A DNA stretch of 64,000 nucleotides from contig NC_136015.1 in NCBI RefSeq assembly GCF_048128805.1, positions 26,441,531 through 26,505,530 on the forward strand. The letters run 5' to 3'. Positions 35,367-46,112 of this stretch are shown piece after piece. Source of the DNA: Centroberyx gerrardi. Taxonomy: Eukaryota; Chordata; Actinopteri; Beryciformes; Berycidae. The stretch's first letter is position 1. Each line of letters starts with the position of its first letter. The notes beneath the pieces are model-generated. The model was not told the origin of the DNA and ran no database searches. It was given only the letters and a program-made list of their open reading frames with translations. The translations under genes were made by a program, and so were the position numbers.

Positions 35367-36764
35367 CTAACTGTGCTGTTCCACTGTTACAGAGACCTTC
35401 ACTGGTAAAATCTTCAGAGAGAGTTTATCCCCAGTGTCAATGAATGGAAACAGCCTGTCAGTGAAAGTGTGTGTGAAGGTGTGTATGTGTGTGTTAGTAT
35501 CAGGATCAGAGAATGACAGCTTTCCTCTGTTCCAGTCCAGATGCAGTCTGATCCTCTGGAGCTTCTTCTTCACTGGGAGAACAGTGCCTGGATCTGGTGG
35601 GGAGAGTGTTCTGTATTTACCATCAGAGAACCTTATTCCCCATAATCCAGACCGTATGTTTCCCTTCCTCTGGACAAACTCTGCTGCCACACCCAGTCCC
35701 CACACTGTATTGTCTCCAACCTCAACATCCCAGCTGTGAGTTCCTGAGTTAAAGCCCTCAGATCCCAGGACAGAGTAGGAGTCAAACCTCTCTGTGTTTT
35801 CAGGAAGCTTCTGTCTCTCTCCACATCTCACACTGGTCAGATCTTTAGACAGGATGAGTTTTGGATATGCAGTGCTGGGGTCCAGAATCACAGGAGTGTA
35901 GGAGACCATCTCCTTCATCTTGTCCCAGACTGTGAAGCTCAGGTTGCCCAGGTGTTTGGCCTCGTCTATCAGAGCTCCTGAGACCAGCTGTGGATCCTCC
36001 AGCAGGGGGCGCTGGACTCTTTCCACTGTAGCCTTGTAGTTCTGCAGGAACGAGACGTCTTCAGCTCTCAGCTCCTTCTCTATGGCTCTGACTGTGTCTG
36101 AAAGAGCTGCTATCTCTCCGCTCAGACCCTCGATCTTCTCCTTCATCGTCCGACTCTTCTGCTCCTCTTCCTCCCTCAGTGCAGCGATCCTGGCCTCCTC
36201 TTCCTCTTGTAGAAACTGGTGAAGCTTCTTAAACTCCTCCTTAATCTGCCTCTCTGTGTGTCGGGCCTGGACCTTAATGTGTTCTGCTGTTTGATCACAG
36301 TTTCCTTTAACTTCATTAAAGAGCTTCAGTTTCTTCTTTAAGGGCTTCAGTGATTTCTGAAGTTCCTCCTTGTGATCCAGTGCAGCTTCATCGATGGGTC
36401 TGATTCTGTGGTCGGTGTGTGTTTTTGAATCCCGACAGACAACACACACTGTCTGCTGATGGTCCAGACAGAAGAGCTTGAGTTTCTCAGAGTGCAGACT
36501 GCAGAGAAGCTCAGATCCTGCTGAAGCTCTCTGATCTCTCTCCAGTAAGAAAGCCTCACACAGCTTCTTTAACGCCAAGTTACGAGGTGGTTCAGTCTTT
36601 GAAGATCTTCTGTTACAAAGTGGACACTCATGTATTTGTTTCTCTGTCCACCAGCTCTGCAGACAGGCTTTACAGAAGCTGTGGCTACATGACAGGACGA
36701 CAGGATCTTTAAAGATGTCATGGCAGACAGAACAGGAGAGATCCTGCTCTGATCTGGAAGACAT
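35367..36764 (-). CDS. TRIM35-like / zinc-binding protein A33-like E3 ubiquitin ligase, G1
   Basis: A single-exon frame of 465 residues, the usual size for this class. Domains: RING C3HC4 (residues 11-50; CSVC, CSH, C-x2-C, CPLC), B-box 2 (about 88-119, CSLH start, HTDH end), a Lys/Glu-rich coiled coil (about 125-290), PRY from about 288 (TPVILDP) and SPRY to the end ([16 protein letters not shown]). The RING should transfer ubiquitin, the coiled coil should dimerise, and B30.2 should bind the target; the protein is expected in the cytoplasm since no signal or membrane segment is seen. The start is the ATG at 36764 in good context (AGAGAAAATG). The frame stays open upstream but only to a GTG. 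G1 carries [10 protein letters not shown] after the RING and RDSK in the B-box. An IRF-type half-site lies 87 bp upstream. The role in innate immunity is inferred from the family. Confidence 0.93.
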   Translation of the reverse strand: MSSRSEQDLSCSVCHDIFKDPVVLSCSHSFCKACLQSWWTEKQIHECPLCNRRSSKTEPPRNLALKKLCEAFLLERDQRASAGSELLCSLHSEKLKLFCLDHQQTVCVVCRDSKTHTDHRIRPIDEAALDHKEELQKSLKPLKKKLKLFNEVKGNCDQTAEHIKVQARHTERQIKEEFKKLHQFLQEEEEARIAALREEEEQKSRTMKEKIEGLSGEIAALSDTVRAIEKELRAEDVSFLQNYKATVERVQRPLLEDPQLVSGALIDEAKHLGNLSFTVWDKMKEMVSYTPVILDPSTAYPKLILSKDLTSVRCGERQKLPENTERFDSYSVLGSEGFNSGTHSWDVEVGDNTVWGLGVAAEFVQRKGNIRSGLWGIRFSDGKYRTLSPPDPGTVLPVKKKLQRIRLHLDWNRGKLSFSDPDTNTHIHTFTHTFTDRLFPFIDTGDKLSLKILPVKVSVTVEQHS

Positions 36765-36850
36765 TTTCTCTCTGAGTGAAGCTGAAAACTCCCTGGGCAA
36801 ACAGTCAGTTGTGGCACCACTCCCTCCTCTAGAATGTTCCCTGAAAGTTA

Positions 36851-36859
36851 CTTTCACTT
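36851..36859 (-). promoter_or_regulatory. IRF-type half-site upstream of G1
   Basis: The gene strand reads AAGTGAAAG, matching the IRF core AANNGAAA, within CAAAGTGAAAGTAACTTTC. It is 87 bp before the ATG; the distance is 104 bp in G2-G5, because G1 has a 17-bp leader deletion. Function is inferred; only one half-site is present, not a full ISRE. Confidence 0.4.
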
Positions 36860-36908
36860 TGAGTTGTGTTTCTTCTAAAACTCCTGAGTCAGCAGCAGGT
36901 TGAAGTGG

Positions 36909-36936
36909 CAGTATTCCCAGTATTCCCAGTATTCCC
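36909..36936. repeat. 9-bp VNTR upstream of G1 (3 units)
   Basis: Units of CAGTATTCC(C). The count differs among genes: G1 3, G2 4 (42651-42686), G3 4 (49708-49744), G4 5 (55468-55511), G5 2 (58835-58853). Confidence 0.88.
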
Positions 36937-37060
36937 CCCTGTAGCTCTCCTCCCTCAGTGGAATCTTATCGTCTGTCTCTCGGTGTGTGTGTCTCTTCTC
37001 AGTGAGGAGTGAAGAATAATAAACTCTGTTTCCTGGTTTGTCTGAGTTGAGTCAGAGAAA

Positions 37061-37175
37061 GGGGCGGAGCTTTGTCAGCCCATTTCTCCTAAATGCTCAG
37101 CTGTTTACTGTAATAGAGCAGAGCTGAGTTTCATTCCACAGTGTTTCTCTCTCGTTGCTCACTGGGTATTGTAGT
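37061..37175 (-). promoter_or_regulatory. Candidate G1 promoter motifs: GC box and ZNF143-like site
   Basis: GCTCCGCCCC lies at about 37061-37070 on the gene strand, and ACTACAATACCCAG at 37162-37175, close to the ZNF143/Staf consensus ACTACAATTCCCAG found in many core promoters. Both recur upstream of G3 (49869-49878, 49970-49983) and G4 (55659-55668, 56208-56221). G2 keeps only the GC box (about 42835-42844) and G5 has neither. No TATA box is evident. These are candidates only. Confidence 0.35.
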
Positions 37176-38072
37176 CTGACAGAGGCTCCAGACAACTAGT
37201 GTCTGATTTGTTTTTGAAGAGTTTGAACCCAAAATGAGATTTCCAAGAGATTTGTAGATGATGTGAGAGATGAGAAATATTCACTGAATTAACGGCAGTG
37301 ATAGATGTTTTTCCTTTTCCCCCCCAAAATGAATAAACAGTATCTTGGAAATGAACTGCATTTAAAATCCAGAACACAATAATAATGATCCTGAGAGCTT
37401 AATTCTTTAAAGGCATGTTGTCAAGTCATTTCTGCCTTGTGAGATCGGCTCCACTGGAGATTTCTGCTGGTCTCCACATGATGAGAGTAGCAGTAGTTTG
37501 AATGAGCCTGGAGACAACATTTACTCAGTTTGGGTCCTCACTTAACCAGAGTACCAGTATGTTTTAAAGTTGCTCTGTGATCTGTTGCTCCGGTAGAGGA
37601 GATTGGAGAACTGTGTTTTTTTTCTCTCTCTCCATTCACTGTCATTGTCTGGAGGAACAGTCTGAAAATCACTTCTAGCACATAAACAAAGCAGATTCTG
37701 ACAATATATTAAAGAAAATAGTCGTTGCTGAAAAGTGTTTAAGTGAATCTCTTTCTTTATGTTTATTAAACCTTTCAGTTTGAACAAGTGGAACACCGAA
37801 ATCCAGTCGGAGGAAACTTATGCCGATGGAACGAAGAAAATAATATGTTTACCAATAATTGTAAATAGGCGAGAAAAGGTGGGAGACAGAACTTTGATAA
37901 AGCAGATTCTGCCAATATATAAAAAACAAGTCTATCACTTTTTTTTTCTTTTTTTTGTGCCTATTTACAATTATTGATGAACAGATAATCACAGATTTTG
38001 GGGTTATATCATGGCCAGGCAGCTACACAACCCAAGGTACTACCAAAGTTCAACAGCACTTTAAAAAGAGCA
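37176..38072. other. Array unit spacer, G1 5' side
   Basis: Non-coding unit sequence shared with 49984-50871. Includes inverted pieces TACCAATAATTGTAAATAGGC (about 37850) and GCCTATTTACAATTATTGATG (about 37960) flanking a poly-T tract, suggestive of a small degraded element. Small open frames here recur in other units only because the unit is duplicated. Confidence 0.65.
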
Positions 38073-38370
38073 GGTAGAGGTTCGATGTCTTGCTCAAGGA
38101 CACATAAGCAGCTGTGGGGTTTGAACCTGTGATCTTTAGGTTAGGGGAAAGTCTCTCTAACTCTGCTGCCAAAACCTTCTCTTTGACAGCATTGGATGAG
38201 TCTCTGAGTTCAGCTCTTCAGCTTCTGTAGCGATCACTAGCATCACGACAATTCATATTGAAGGGGCTTCCTCATATATTTATGGAAAGCCAAAAGTGTC
38301 ACAATTCACCTCTCTTCCTTCGCTGTATTAACCAGAGACGATATTATATATAGAGACAGTGTACTTGTTA
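38073..38370 (+). repeat. Array unit segment with R1 core, G1-G2 interval
   Basis: Contains GTTCGATGTCTTGCTCAAGG and GGGTTTGAACCTGTGATC. Equivalent segments lie at 45048-45335 and 50872-51160, with a remnant at 32985-33290. Confidence 0.85.
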
Positions 38371-38480
38371 CAGGTCTCAGGATATGAGCCTGTGAAAACA
38401 GGAGAAAAGCAAGACAACAGACGCGTGGCTTCTCCGTCAGAATCTTCTCACCTTATGAGAAGATGTAGCAGACGTACACA

Positions 38481-39077
38481 TACCGTAAATCCTCTAATAT
38501 TGTCCCGGGCCTTTATTTACCTCAACTGCAGAGGGTACCAGGCCTTTATTGGAAGCAGGCTTATATTAGAGACAGGCCTTTATTTCTAATTCCCTCTGTT
38601 TGATAAGTATATTTGCTCATATTTTAGTACGAAGCCTCCTTGTTTTCTGATCTGCTTCTGTCGGGGTTCGTTAGGTAGACGTTTTTTTGTTACTGCGATG
38701 CATTACGATAATTACGGTAATCGACGACGGCACGCTCCAGAGACTTCCGCCGGCGGAGCCATCTTGTGGCACTTGTACGTTACTACAAACTACAGTTACA
38801 TTATATAACAGCAGCAGGAGTTTACCGGTATCCACCGTTGTTTGCATGTAAGCTGAAGCTAACTGAAGCTAACTGAAGCTAAGAATAGAATGGAGAGGAC
38901 AGCGGCGGAGAGAGGAGACGGACACGGTCCAGCCATATACTGGTTTTGACCTACTCTTGTTTCCTTTGTTTTTTTCCCCAGCCTGTATTTGAGGCCGGCC
39001 TTTATTTGTTCGTGTCGGCCATTATCGGAGACCCGGCTTTTAATTGACTACAGGCCACTATTAGAGGATTTACGGTA
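38481..39077 (+). mobile_element. Inverted-repeat element E, array copy 1 (597 bp)
   Basis: Starts TACCGTAAATCCTCTAATA and ends with its inverse. TA at both ends may be the target. Just inside the ends are several GGCCTTTATT or similar motifs, like subterminal transposase-binding repeats. Contains three GAAGCTAACT units. No transposase frame. A reversed short copy outside the array (59619-59910) shows that it was mobile. Superfamily not assigned. Confidence 0.8.
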
Positions 39078-40424
39078 GTCCATAGTCCAGTGAAGCCACA
39101 GTGCAACACTGCCCTCTACTGTCCATACACTTAGTGTGTTTCAATTGGCTTATACACCATACACAAAAAAATACAGGTCAGTATCAAAACCAAACACAAA
39201 TGGGATCACACTTTGTGCATCACACACACTATCAGTTTTGAATGGGAAAATCCGTAATGCTAAAGATGGCGGCTCCGACAACGTAAAACATGTCGTCAGC
39301 CAAAGTGGCCAATCGACACACCTTTGTGTGCATATCATTAAGAAAATCCACCAATCAGACATTCAGGTTTACGCAACGACAGAACTTTGTTATTTACGAC
39401 AACTGATGCAAGTTGGGGGCAACATCAACCGTCTCTGCCAGCAACCGTCTTATTAATACATTTGAAATCATTTAATAACATGATATTCTCAGATATCTAA
39501 CCGTCAGCTCCTACTGTGGACCGCACGATGACATCACTGCTGACAGGTGATACAAAGACAAATGTATGACGGGAGCCGTAAACCAGATTTGTTTTGAATG
39601 TCATAATCTCACAGTTTGGAGCAGCGGTGGATGGCGCTGCGTACGAGCGTCGGTAACTGGAAAAAAGACGTTTTTCTGCGTGATCACACACAACAACAAT
39701 AGTGTCTGGGTTTTTAAATCAATATGCGTGCTGGTTTATTAAGCAGAGTGAAATAACATACTCACGACTCAAAATGTTTTCCTTCTTGTTGTATAAAAGC
39801 ACACTAAATAATATAATGAGTAAAAAGGTATATAAAAGTTAAAAATAAAAAAATAAGTAAAACGGATCAAATGAATGAAATGCAAAAATATAAAATGAAA
39901 ATCGGTTTAGATCATGATAACCCAAAAGAAAACTTTAAAAATCTTTAAGTGTCTAATAGTCCAAATTTTGTCAAAGTTTCCAAGTTGACATGATGACAAC
40001 GCTGCTGAAATTAGGAAATTAGTCAGGAAATCTGAACACATTTCCTTCTAAACTTCATTCTTTACTGGTTTTAGATGCAAAGTTATCCAGCAGTAAATGA
40101 AGATTACAGTGTCAAGATACATAACCAGTATTTTAAATTTTACATTTTGAGAATTCAGCTGATTTTCTTATGCAGAAAGCTTCAGTTCCTAAATCACCAA
40201 CATTACATGAAGTCTGAATGCAAAATGATGAACTCTGCTGCAGTTTAAATGATTTAACTACAAAGAGAAGACGAGTTACAGTGGAGAGAAACTCTAAGAA
40301 CCTGGAATAAAGTTAGATCAAATAAATTTAACACTTCAGATGAAGAACCAAAGAAGACAGGATGAACTTTTACCTGCAGTCTAAATATAGAGAAAATTCA
40401 CTTTAACAGAGTAGATCTCATTGA
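39078..40424 (+). other. Array unit spacer between element E and SINE
   Basis: Non-coding and nearly identical in three intervals (also 46113-47471 and 51878-53224). Contains AAGATGGCGGC (YY1-like) at about 39264. Two minus-strand frames of 70 and 64 codons are conserved in all three copies only through unit duplication; no family match is seen. Confidence 0.65.
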
Positions 40425-40635
40425 GGCGTCCTGGTGGTTCAGTGGTCTAAGGGGCGTACCATGTAACCAAGACGTCCTGGGTTTGAATCCGGCCCAGGAC
40501 CTTTGTCACATGTCATCCCTCTCTCCCAGTCTTTCCTGTCTCTCTCTAATTTCAGTGGTCCAATAATAAAGAAAAAGGCGAAAATGCCCCCAAAAACCCC
40601 CCAAAAGACGTACCGCCCAAAAAAAAAAAAAAAAA
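40425..40635 (+). mobile_element. tRNA-derived SINE, array copy 1
   Basis: Pol III A box TGGTTCAGTGG (40435-40445) and B box GGTTTGAATCC (40480-40490), then a tRNA-unrelated body with CACATGTCAT and AAAATGCCCCCAAAAA, ending in an A-rich tail. It is absent from the matching place beside G1, so it inserted after that copy split off. Confidence 0.88.
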
Positions 40636-41041
40636 GTAGAGATTGTCTACTTTATTTGAATGTTATTATCATTTCAATATTTATTTGTTTATTTATTTAT
40701 TTATTTATTTTATCTTTTTTGGTTTTATATTTATTTTTCTTTCTTGTGTTTCATTTGCTTCAATAATCTTTTTAACACTTTGTGATTTCCTTTTATGTTT
40801 TTATATTGTTTTCATATTTGTGTTACTTCTTGTTGTTGTTATAGATGTCATCCACATCACCATGACAGCTACATCATCATCAGGACAACATGGGCACATC
40901 TTGATGACATCACAGATTAGAGACTTGATTATATTCACTGACTGTCATAAAAATAAGAATAATGGATGTATAATGTTTATATAATGTATCCTTAAAATGA
41001 GAAGTTTTCCCCTTACAGAAATATATGGCTTGTGTACATGA
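40636..41041 (-). other. Downstream flank of G2
   Basis: AT-rich, including (TTTA)n at about 40690-40712. AATAAA occurs on the gene strand (40649-40712 region), about 370-430 bp past the G2 stop, so a 3' UTR of that size is possible. Confidence 0.4.

Positions 41042-41075
<34 letters not shown>
41042..41075 (-). repeat. (GAT)n tract directly after the G2 stop
   Basis: About 11 GAT units on the gene strand, two bases past the stop. Confidence 0.9.
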
Positions 41076-41076
41076 T

Positions 41077-42477
41077 CTAACTGTGCTGTTCCACTGTTAC
41101 AGAGACCTTCACTGGTAAAATCTTCAGAGAGAGTTCATCCACAGTGCCAATGAAAGGGAACAGCCTGTCAGTGAAAGTGTGTGTGAAGGTGTGTATGTGT
41201 GTGTTAGTATCAGGATCAGAGAATGACAGCTTTCCTCTGTTCCAGTCCAGATGCAGTCTGATCCTCTGGAGCTTCTTCTTCACTGGGAGAACAGTGACTG
41301 GATCTGGTGGAGAGAATGTTTTGTATTTACCATCATAGAACAGTATTACCCATAATCCAGACCGTATGAATCCCTTCCTCTGGACAGACTCTGCTGCCAC
41401 ACCCAGCCTCCAGTCTGTATTGTCTCCAACCTCAACATCCCAGCTGTGAGTTCCTGAGTTAAAGCCCTCAGATCCCAGGACAGAGCAGAAGGTTTCAAAC
41501 CTCTCTGTGTTTTCAGGAAGCTTCTGTCTCTCTCCACGTCTCACACTGGTCAGATCTTCAGACAGGATGAGTATTGGATGGACAGTGTTTGGGTCCAGAA
41601 TCACAGGAGTGTAGGAGACCATCTCCTTCATCTTGTCCCAGACTGTGAAGCTCAGGTTGCCCAGGTGTTTGGCCTCGTCTATCAGAGCTCCTGAGACCAG
41701 CTGTGGATCCTCCAGCAGGGGGCGCTGGACTCTTTCCACTGTAGCCTTGTAGTTCTGCAGGAACGAGACGTCTTCAGCTCTCAGCTCCTTCTCTATGGCT
41801 CTGACTGTGTCTGAAAGAGCTGCTATCTCTCTGCTCAGACCCTCGATCTTCTCCTTCATCGTCCGACTCTTCTGCTCCTCTTCCTCCCTCAGTGCAGCGA
41901 TCCTGGCCTTCTCTTCCTCTTGTAGAAACTGGTGAAGCTTCTTAAACTCCTCCTTAATCTGCCTCTCTGTGTGTCGGGCCTGGACCTTAATGTGTTCTGC
42001 TGTTTGATCACAGTTTCCTTTAACTTCATTAAAGAGCTCCAGTTTCTCCTTTAAGGGCTTCAGTGATTTCTGAAGTTCCTCCTTGTGATCCAGTGCAGCT
42101 TCATCGATGGGTCTGATTCTGTGGTCGGTGTGTGTTTTTGAATGCAGACAGACAACACACACTGGCTGCTGATGGTCCAGACAGAAGAGCTTGAGTTTCT
42201 CAGAGTGCAGACTGCAGAGAAGCTCAGATCCTGCTGAAGCTCTCTGATCTCTCTCCAGTAAGAAAGCCTCGCACAGGTTCTTTAACACCAAGTTACGAGG
42301 TGGCTCACCGTGTAAAGATATTTCCTTACAAATTGGACACTCATGTATTTGTTTCTCTGTCCACCAGCTCTGCAGACAGGCTTTACAGAAGCTGTGGCTA
42401 CATGACAGGACGACAGGATCTTTAAAGATGTCACAGCAGACAGAACAGGAGAAATCCTCCTCTGATCTGGAAGACAT
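41077..42477 (-). CDS. TRIM35-like / zinc-binding protein A33-like E3 ubiquitin ligase, G2
   Basis: A 466-residue single-exon frame. RING ligands are C11, C14, C26, H28, C31, C34, C47 and C50. B-box 2 ligands are C88, H91, C99, C107, C110, H116 and H119; the residue usually Asp or Cys at position 102 is His (CLDH). The coiled coil spans about 125-290, PRY about 288-335 and SPRY 336-466 (WDVEVG at 346, [10 protein letters not shown] at 410). Compared with G1, the RING exit reads KEISLHG, the B-box loop LHSK, and the PRY loop NTVHPI. The start is the ATG at 42477; the frame stays open 15 codons further to a TTG only. The IRF half-site is broken (AAGTCGAAG), and the region from about 42914 upward has been replaced by a LINE, so regulation probably differs from the other copies. 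The substrate is unknown. Confidence 0.93.
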   Translation of the reverse strand: MSSRSEEDFSCSVCCDIFKDPVVLSCSHSFCKACLQSWWTEKQIHECPICKEISLHGEPPRNLVLKNLCEAFLLERDQRASAGSELLCSLHSEKLKLFCLDHQQPVCVVCLHSKTHTDHRIRPIDEAALDHKEELQKSLKPLKEKLELFNEVKGNCDQTAEHIKVQARHTERQIKEEFKKLHQFLQEEEKARIAALREEEEQKSRTMKEKIEGLSREIAALSDTVRAIEKELRAEDVSFLQNYKATVERVQRPLLEDPQLVSGALIDEAKHLGNLSFTVWDKMKEMVSYTPVILDPNTVHPILILSEDLTSVRRGERQKLPENTERFETFCSVLGSEGFNSGTHSWDVEVGDNTDWRLGVAAESVQRKGFIRSGLWVILFYDGKYKTFSPPDPVTVLPVKKKLQRIRLHLDWNRGKLSFSDPDTNTHIHTFTHTFTDRLFPFIGTVDELSLKILPVKVSVTVEQHS

Positions 42478-42580
42478 TTTCTCTCTGAGTGAAGCTGAAA
42501 ACTCACCAGACAGACCGCTCAAACAGGAAGTCAGTCAGTTGTGGCACCACTCCCTCCTCTAGAATGTTCCCTGAAAGTTA

Positions 42581-42589
42581 CTTCGACTT
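42581..42589 (-). promoter_or_regulatory. Mutated IRF-type half-site upstream of G2
   Basis: AAGTCGAAG at the position where G1, G3 and G5 have AAGTGAAAG. The AANNGAAA core is lost. Confidence 0.4.
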
Positions 42590-42913
42590 TGAGTCGTGTT
42601 TCTTCTAAAACTTCCCTTCAGTGTGAGGAGTCAGCAGCAGGTTGAAGTGGCAGTATTCCAGTATTCCCAGTATTCCCAGTATTCCCTCCTGTAGCTGTCC
42701 TCCCTCAGTGGAAGTCGTGGGTTTGGTCTGAAGGTGAATCTTATCGTCTGTCTCTCGGTGTGTGTGTCTCTTCTCAGTGAGGAGTGAAGAATAATAAACT
42801 CTGTTTCCTGGTTTGTCTCAGGTGAGTCAGGTAAGGGGCGGAGCTTTGTCAGCCCATTTCTCCTAAATGCTCAGCTGTTTACTGTAATAGAGCAGAGCTG
42901 AGTTTCATTCCAC

Positions 42914-44620
42914 TGTGTGTGTGTGGTCGGAGGACGCTTGTGAAATGTTAAGAGGGTGCTTTGATTGCACTGACTGGACTGTGTTTTTAGATGACGGCAA
43001 TGATCTGGACAGCATCTCTGACAAAGTCACCTGTTATATTAATAATTGTGTCGAGTCTGTCATTCCCTGTAAACGAATAAAAATGTTCCCTAATAATAAA
43101 CCTTGGGTGACAAGGGAGGTTAAAGCCGCTATTAATAGGAAGAAAACTGCATTCTTTAGTGGTGGCAAAGATAAGATTAAAATTGCTCAAAAGGAGCTGA
43201 AAGTAATAATCAAACAGGGTAAGCGTAAATATAAGGATAGAGTTGAAGGACAGATGTCCAATAGTAATACAAGGGGCCTTTGGAATGGCATGAAATCTAT
43301 TACTGGCTATGGGACCAGTAATCCCAGTTTCCTTGGTTCTGGGATAAATGTAAATGAGGCAAACCAGTTCTTTGCAAGGTTTGATGAATTTGATTTTTCT
43401 ACTTCTCACGAGAGCATCCTCTCATCTCTTGCACAGAGTAGTCCTGAGGACTGTAGCCCAGCTATTGTTATTAATGTTGATGAGGTTCGACAGCAGTTAA
43501 GGCGCCTTAAGGCCAACAAGGCAGCAGGCCCTGATGGTGTCCATCCACGCACCCTGAAAGTCTGTGCTGACCAGTTGTGTTCAGTCCTTCATTCAATTTT
43601 TTCTTTGTCTCCGTCTTCATCAAAAATTCCAGTAATGTGGAAAACATCTTGTCTTGTTCCAATTCCCCAAAAAACCAATGTGTGTAGTAATCTTACTAAT
43701 CTGAGACCTATAGCCCTGACGTCGCACATAATGAAATGTTTTGAAAGGGTTGTCCTGGGTCACCTGAGTAGACAGGTCTCAGTCTTTCAAGATGCCTTGC
43801 AATTTGCGTACAGGAAGGGTGTGGGAGTAGATGATGCATTACTTTTTATGCTTCACAGCATTTACAGCCACCTTGAAACAACTGCCAGCTCTGTTAGGAT
43901 TATGTTTTTTGATTTTTCTAGTGCTTTCAATACAATTCAACCACACCTTTTAGCTAACAAATTAATGAATTTTAAACTGCACAACGCAACTATCGCTTGG
44001 GTCTTAGATTATCTCTTGTCTCGACCTCAGTTTGTCAGGCTTGACAACAAACTGTCTGACAGTATCTTAACTAAAACAGGAGCCCCACAGGGCATGGTTT
44101 TATCCCCTTTTTTATTCACACTCTTTACCGCTGACTATAGGCATAGTCAGGTGTCTTGTCAAATCCAAAAGTTTTCGGATGACACTGCCCTTGTAGGTTT
44201 ACTTAACCAAGGCAATGACCGGGCCTACAAAAGAGAGGTCGAATCATTTGTCAGCTGGTGTGATGCAATTTTTTAAAAACTGAATGTTGAGAAGACCAAA
44301 GAGTTAATTATTGATTTCAGAAGGAAGAAGGAGGAGGTCTTCCCAGTGATAATTAAGGGTCAGCAGATAGAAATTGTCCAGTCTTACAAATATCTTGGTG
44401 TCTACCTGGACAGTAAATTAAACTGGAAAAAGAATACTGAGGTTGTATTCAAGAAGGCTCAGTCAAGACTATTCTTCTTGAGGAAGCTTAGATCCTTTGA
44501 TATTAGCAAGAAGTTTCTTCATGTTTTTTATCAGGGAATCTTAGCTAGTGTCCTCTTTTATGCTGTGCTCTGCTGGGGGGGGGGGGGGGGGGGCAGCATC
44601 ACTGCGGATGATAAAAATTT
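42914..44620 (+). pseudogene. LINE (L2/CR1-like) reverse transcriptase, truncated at both ends
   Basis: A plus-strand frame from about 42915 to the stop TAA at 44274-44276 resumes in the same frame to about 44615. It starts between endonuclease and RT (EDACEMLRGCFDCTDW). RT landmarks: NKAAGPDGV, LRPIALTS, FDFSSAFNTI (block A), TGAPQG (block B'), FSDDTALVG (the catalytic YADD box, altered to FSDD), then VEKTKELIIDF and YKYLGVYLD. A G19 run lies at 44575-44593 and the 3' end is missing. The in-frame stop and the FSDD change make it inactive. Array sequence flanks it on both sides with about 500 bp of the unit missing (equivalent to 37142-37641), so it did not arrive by simple target-primed insertion alone. 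Related to fish L2/CR1-group LINEs. Confidence 0.9.
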
Positions 44621-45047
44621 TCATTGTCTGGAGGAACAGTCTGAAAATCACTTCTAGCACAAAAACAAAGCAGATTCTGACAATATATTAAAGAAAATAG
44701 TCGTTGCTGAAAAGTGTTTAAGTGAATCTCTTTCTTTATGTTTATTAAACCTTTCAGTTTGAACAAGTAGAACACCAAAATCCAGTCGGAGGAAACTTAT
44801 GCCGATGGAATGAAGAAAATAATGTTTACCAATAATTGTAAATAGGCGAGAAAAGGTGGGAGACAAGACTTTGACAAAGCAGATTCTGCCAATATATAAA
44901 AAACAAGTCTATCACTTTTTTTTTTTTTTTTGTGCCTATTTACAATTATTGATGAACAGAGAATCACAGATTTTGGGGTTATATCATGGCCAGGCAGCTA
45001 CACAACCCAAGGTACTACCAAAGTTCAACAGCACTTTAAAAAGAGCA
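44621..45047. other. Array unit spacer after the LINE
   Basis: Resumes the unit at TCATTGTCTGGAGG, homologous to 37642-38072. No gene. Confidence 0.7.
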
Positions 45048-45335
45048 GGTAGAGGTTCGATGTCTTGCTCAAGGACACAGAAGCAGCTGTGGGGTTTGAA
45101 CCTGTGATCTTTAGGTTAGGGGAAAGTCTCTCTAACTCTGCTGCCAAAACCTTCTCTTTGACAGCATTGGATGAGTCTGAGTTCAGCTCTTCAGCTTCCG
45201 TAGCGATCACTAGCATCATGATAATTCATATTGAAGGGGCTTCCTCATATATTTATGGAAAACCAAAAGCGTCACAATTCATCTCTCTTCCTTCGCTGTA
45301 TTAACCAGAGACAGTATTATATATAGAGACAGTGT
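45048..45335 (+). repeat. Array unit segment with R1 core, G2-G3 interval
   Basis: Homologue of 38073-38370. Confidence 0.85.
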
Positions 45336-45453
45336 ACTTGTTACAGGTCTCAGGATATGAGCCTGTGAAAACAGGAGAAAAGCAAGACAACAGACGCGTG
45401 GCTTCTCCGTCAGATTCTTCTCACCTTATGAGAAGATGTAGCAGACGTACACA

Positions 45454-46112
45454 TACCGTAAATCCTCAAATATTGGCCCGGGCCTTTATTTACCTCAACT
45501 GCAGAGGGTACCAGCCTTTATTGGAAGCAGGCTTATATTAGAGACAGGCCTTTATTTCTAATTCCCTCTGTTTGATAAGTATATTTGCTCATATTTTAGT
45601 ACGAAGCCTCCTTGTTTTCTGATCTGCTTCTGTTGGGGTTTGTTAGGTAGACGTTTTTTTGTTACTGCGATGCATTACGATAATTACGGTAATCGACGAC
45701 GGCACGCTCCAGAGACTTCCGCCGGCCGAGCCATCTTGTGGCACTTGTACGTTACTACAAACTACAGTTACAAACTACAGTTACAAACTACAGTTACATT
45801 ATATAACTACAAACTACAATTACAAACTACAGTTACAAACAGGCAGCAGGAGTTTACCGGTATCCACCGTTGTTTGCATGTAAGCTGAAGCTAACTGAAG
45901 CTAACTGAAGCTAAGAATAGAATGGAGAGGACAGCGGCGGAGAGAGGAGACGGACACGGTCCAGCCATATACTGGTTTTGACCTAGTCTTGTTTCCTTTG
46001 TTTTTTACCCCTGCCTGTATTTGAGGCCGGCCTTTATTTGTTGGTGTCGACCACGCCCCGGCCATTATCGGCTTTTAATTGACTACAGGCCACTATTAGA
46101 GGATTTACGGTA
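45454..46112 (+). mobile_element. Inverted-repeat element E, array copy 2 (659 bp)
   Basis: Same termini as copy 1, but with an expansion of ACTACAGTTACAA-type units at about 45762-45842 and other changes, so it is the most diverged of the three array copies. Confidence 0.82.

Noticed and set aside
35434-35739. Plus-strand frames opposite the TRIM SPRY regions (also at 41144 and 57346)
   Set aside because: They are antisense shadows of the TRIM coding sequence.
36765-36857. 31-residue N-terminal extension of G1
   Set aside because: The frame begins with GTG, not ATG, is not shared with the other copies, and covers the conserved upstream IRF-type site; the ATG at 36764 is in good context.
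36840-37175. A complete ISRE upstream of the TRIM genes
   Set aside because: Only a single AANNGAAA half-site is present; the GAATGAAACTC string further upstream does not have ISRE spacing.
38800-38885. Possible CRISPR-like or short regular repeats (GAAGCTAACT units)
   Set aside because: Only three units without spacers; a small tandem expansion inside element E in a eukaryotic genome.
39150-39691. Minus-strand frames of 70 and 64 codons repeated in three array units
   Set aside because: Their conservation is explained by recent unit duplication; no domain, no good start context and no independent homologue can be seen.
40425-40500. A tRNA gene suggested by A and B boxes
   Set aside because: It lacks a proper cloverleaf and continues into a SINE body with an A-rich tail; the same holds at 47472 and 53225.
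42478-42522. 15-residue extension (SGLSG type) of G2 and the equivalents in G3-G5
   Set aside because: It begins with TTG. The following ATG with A at -3 matches the usual start of the family.
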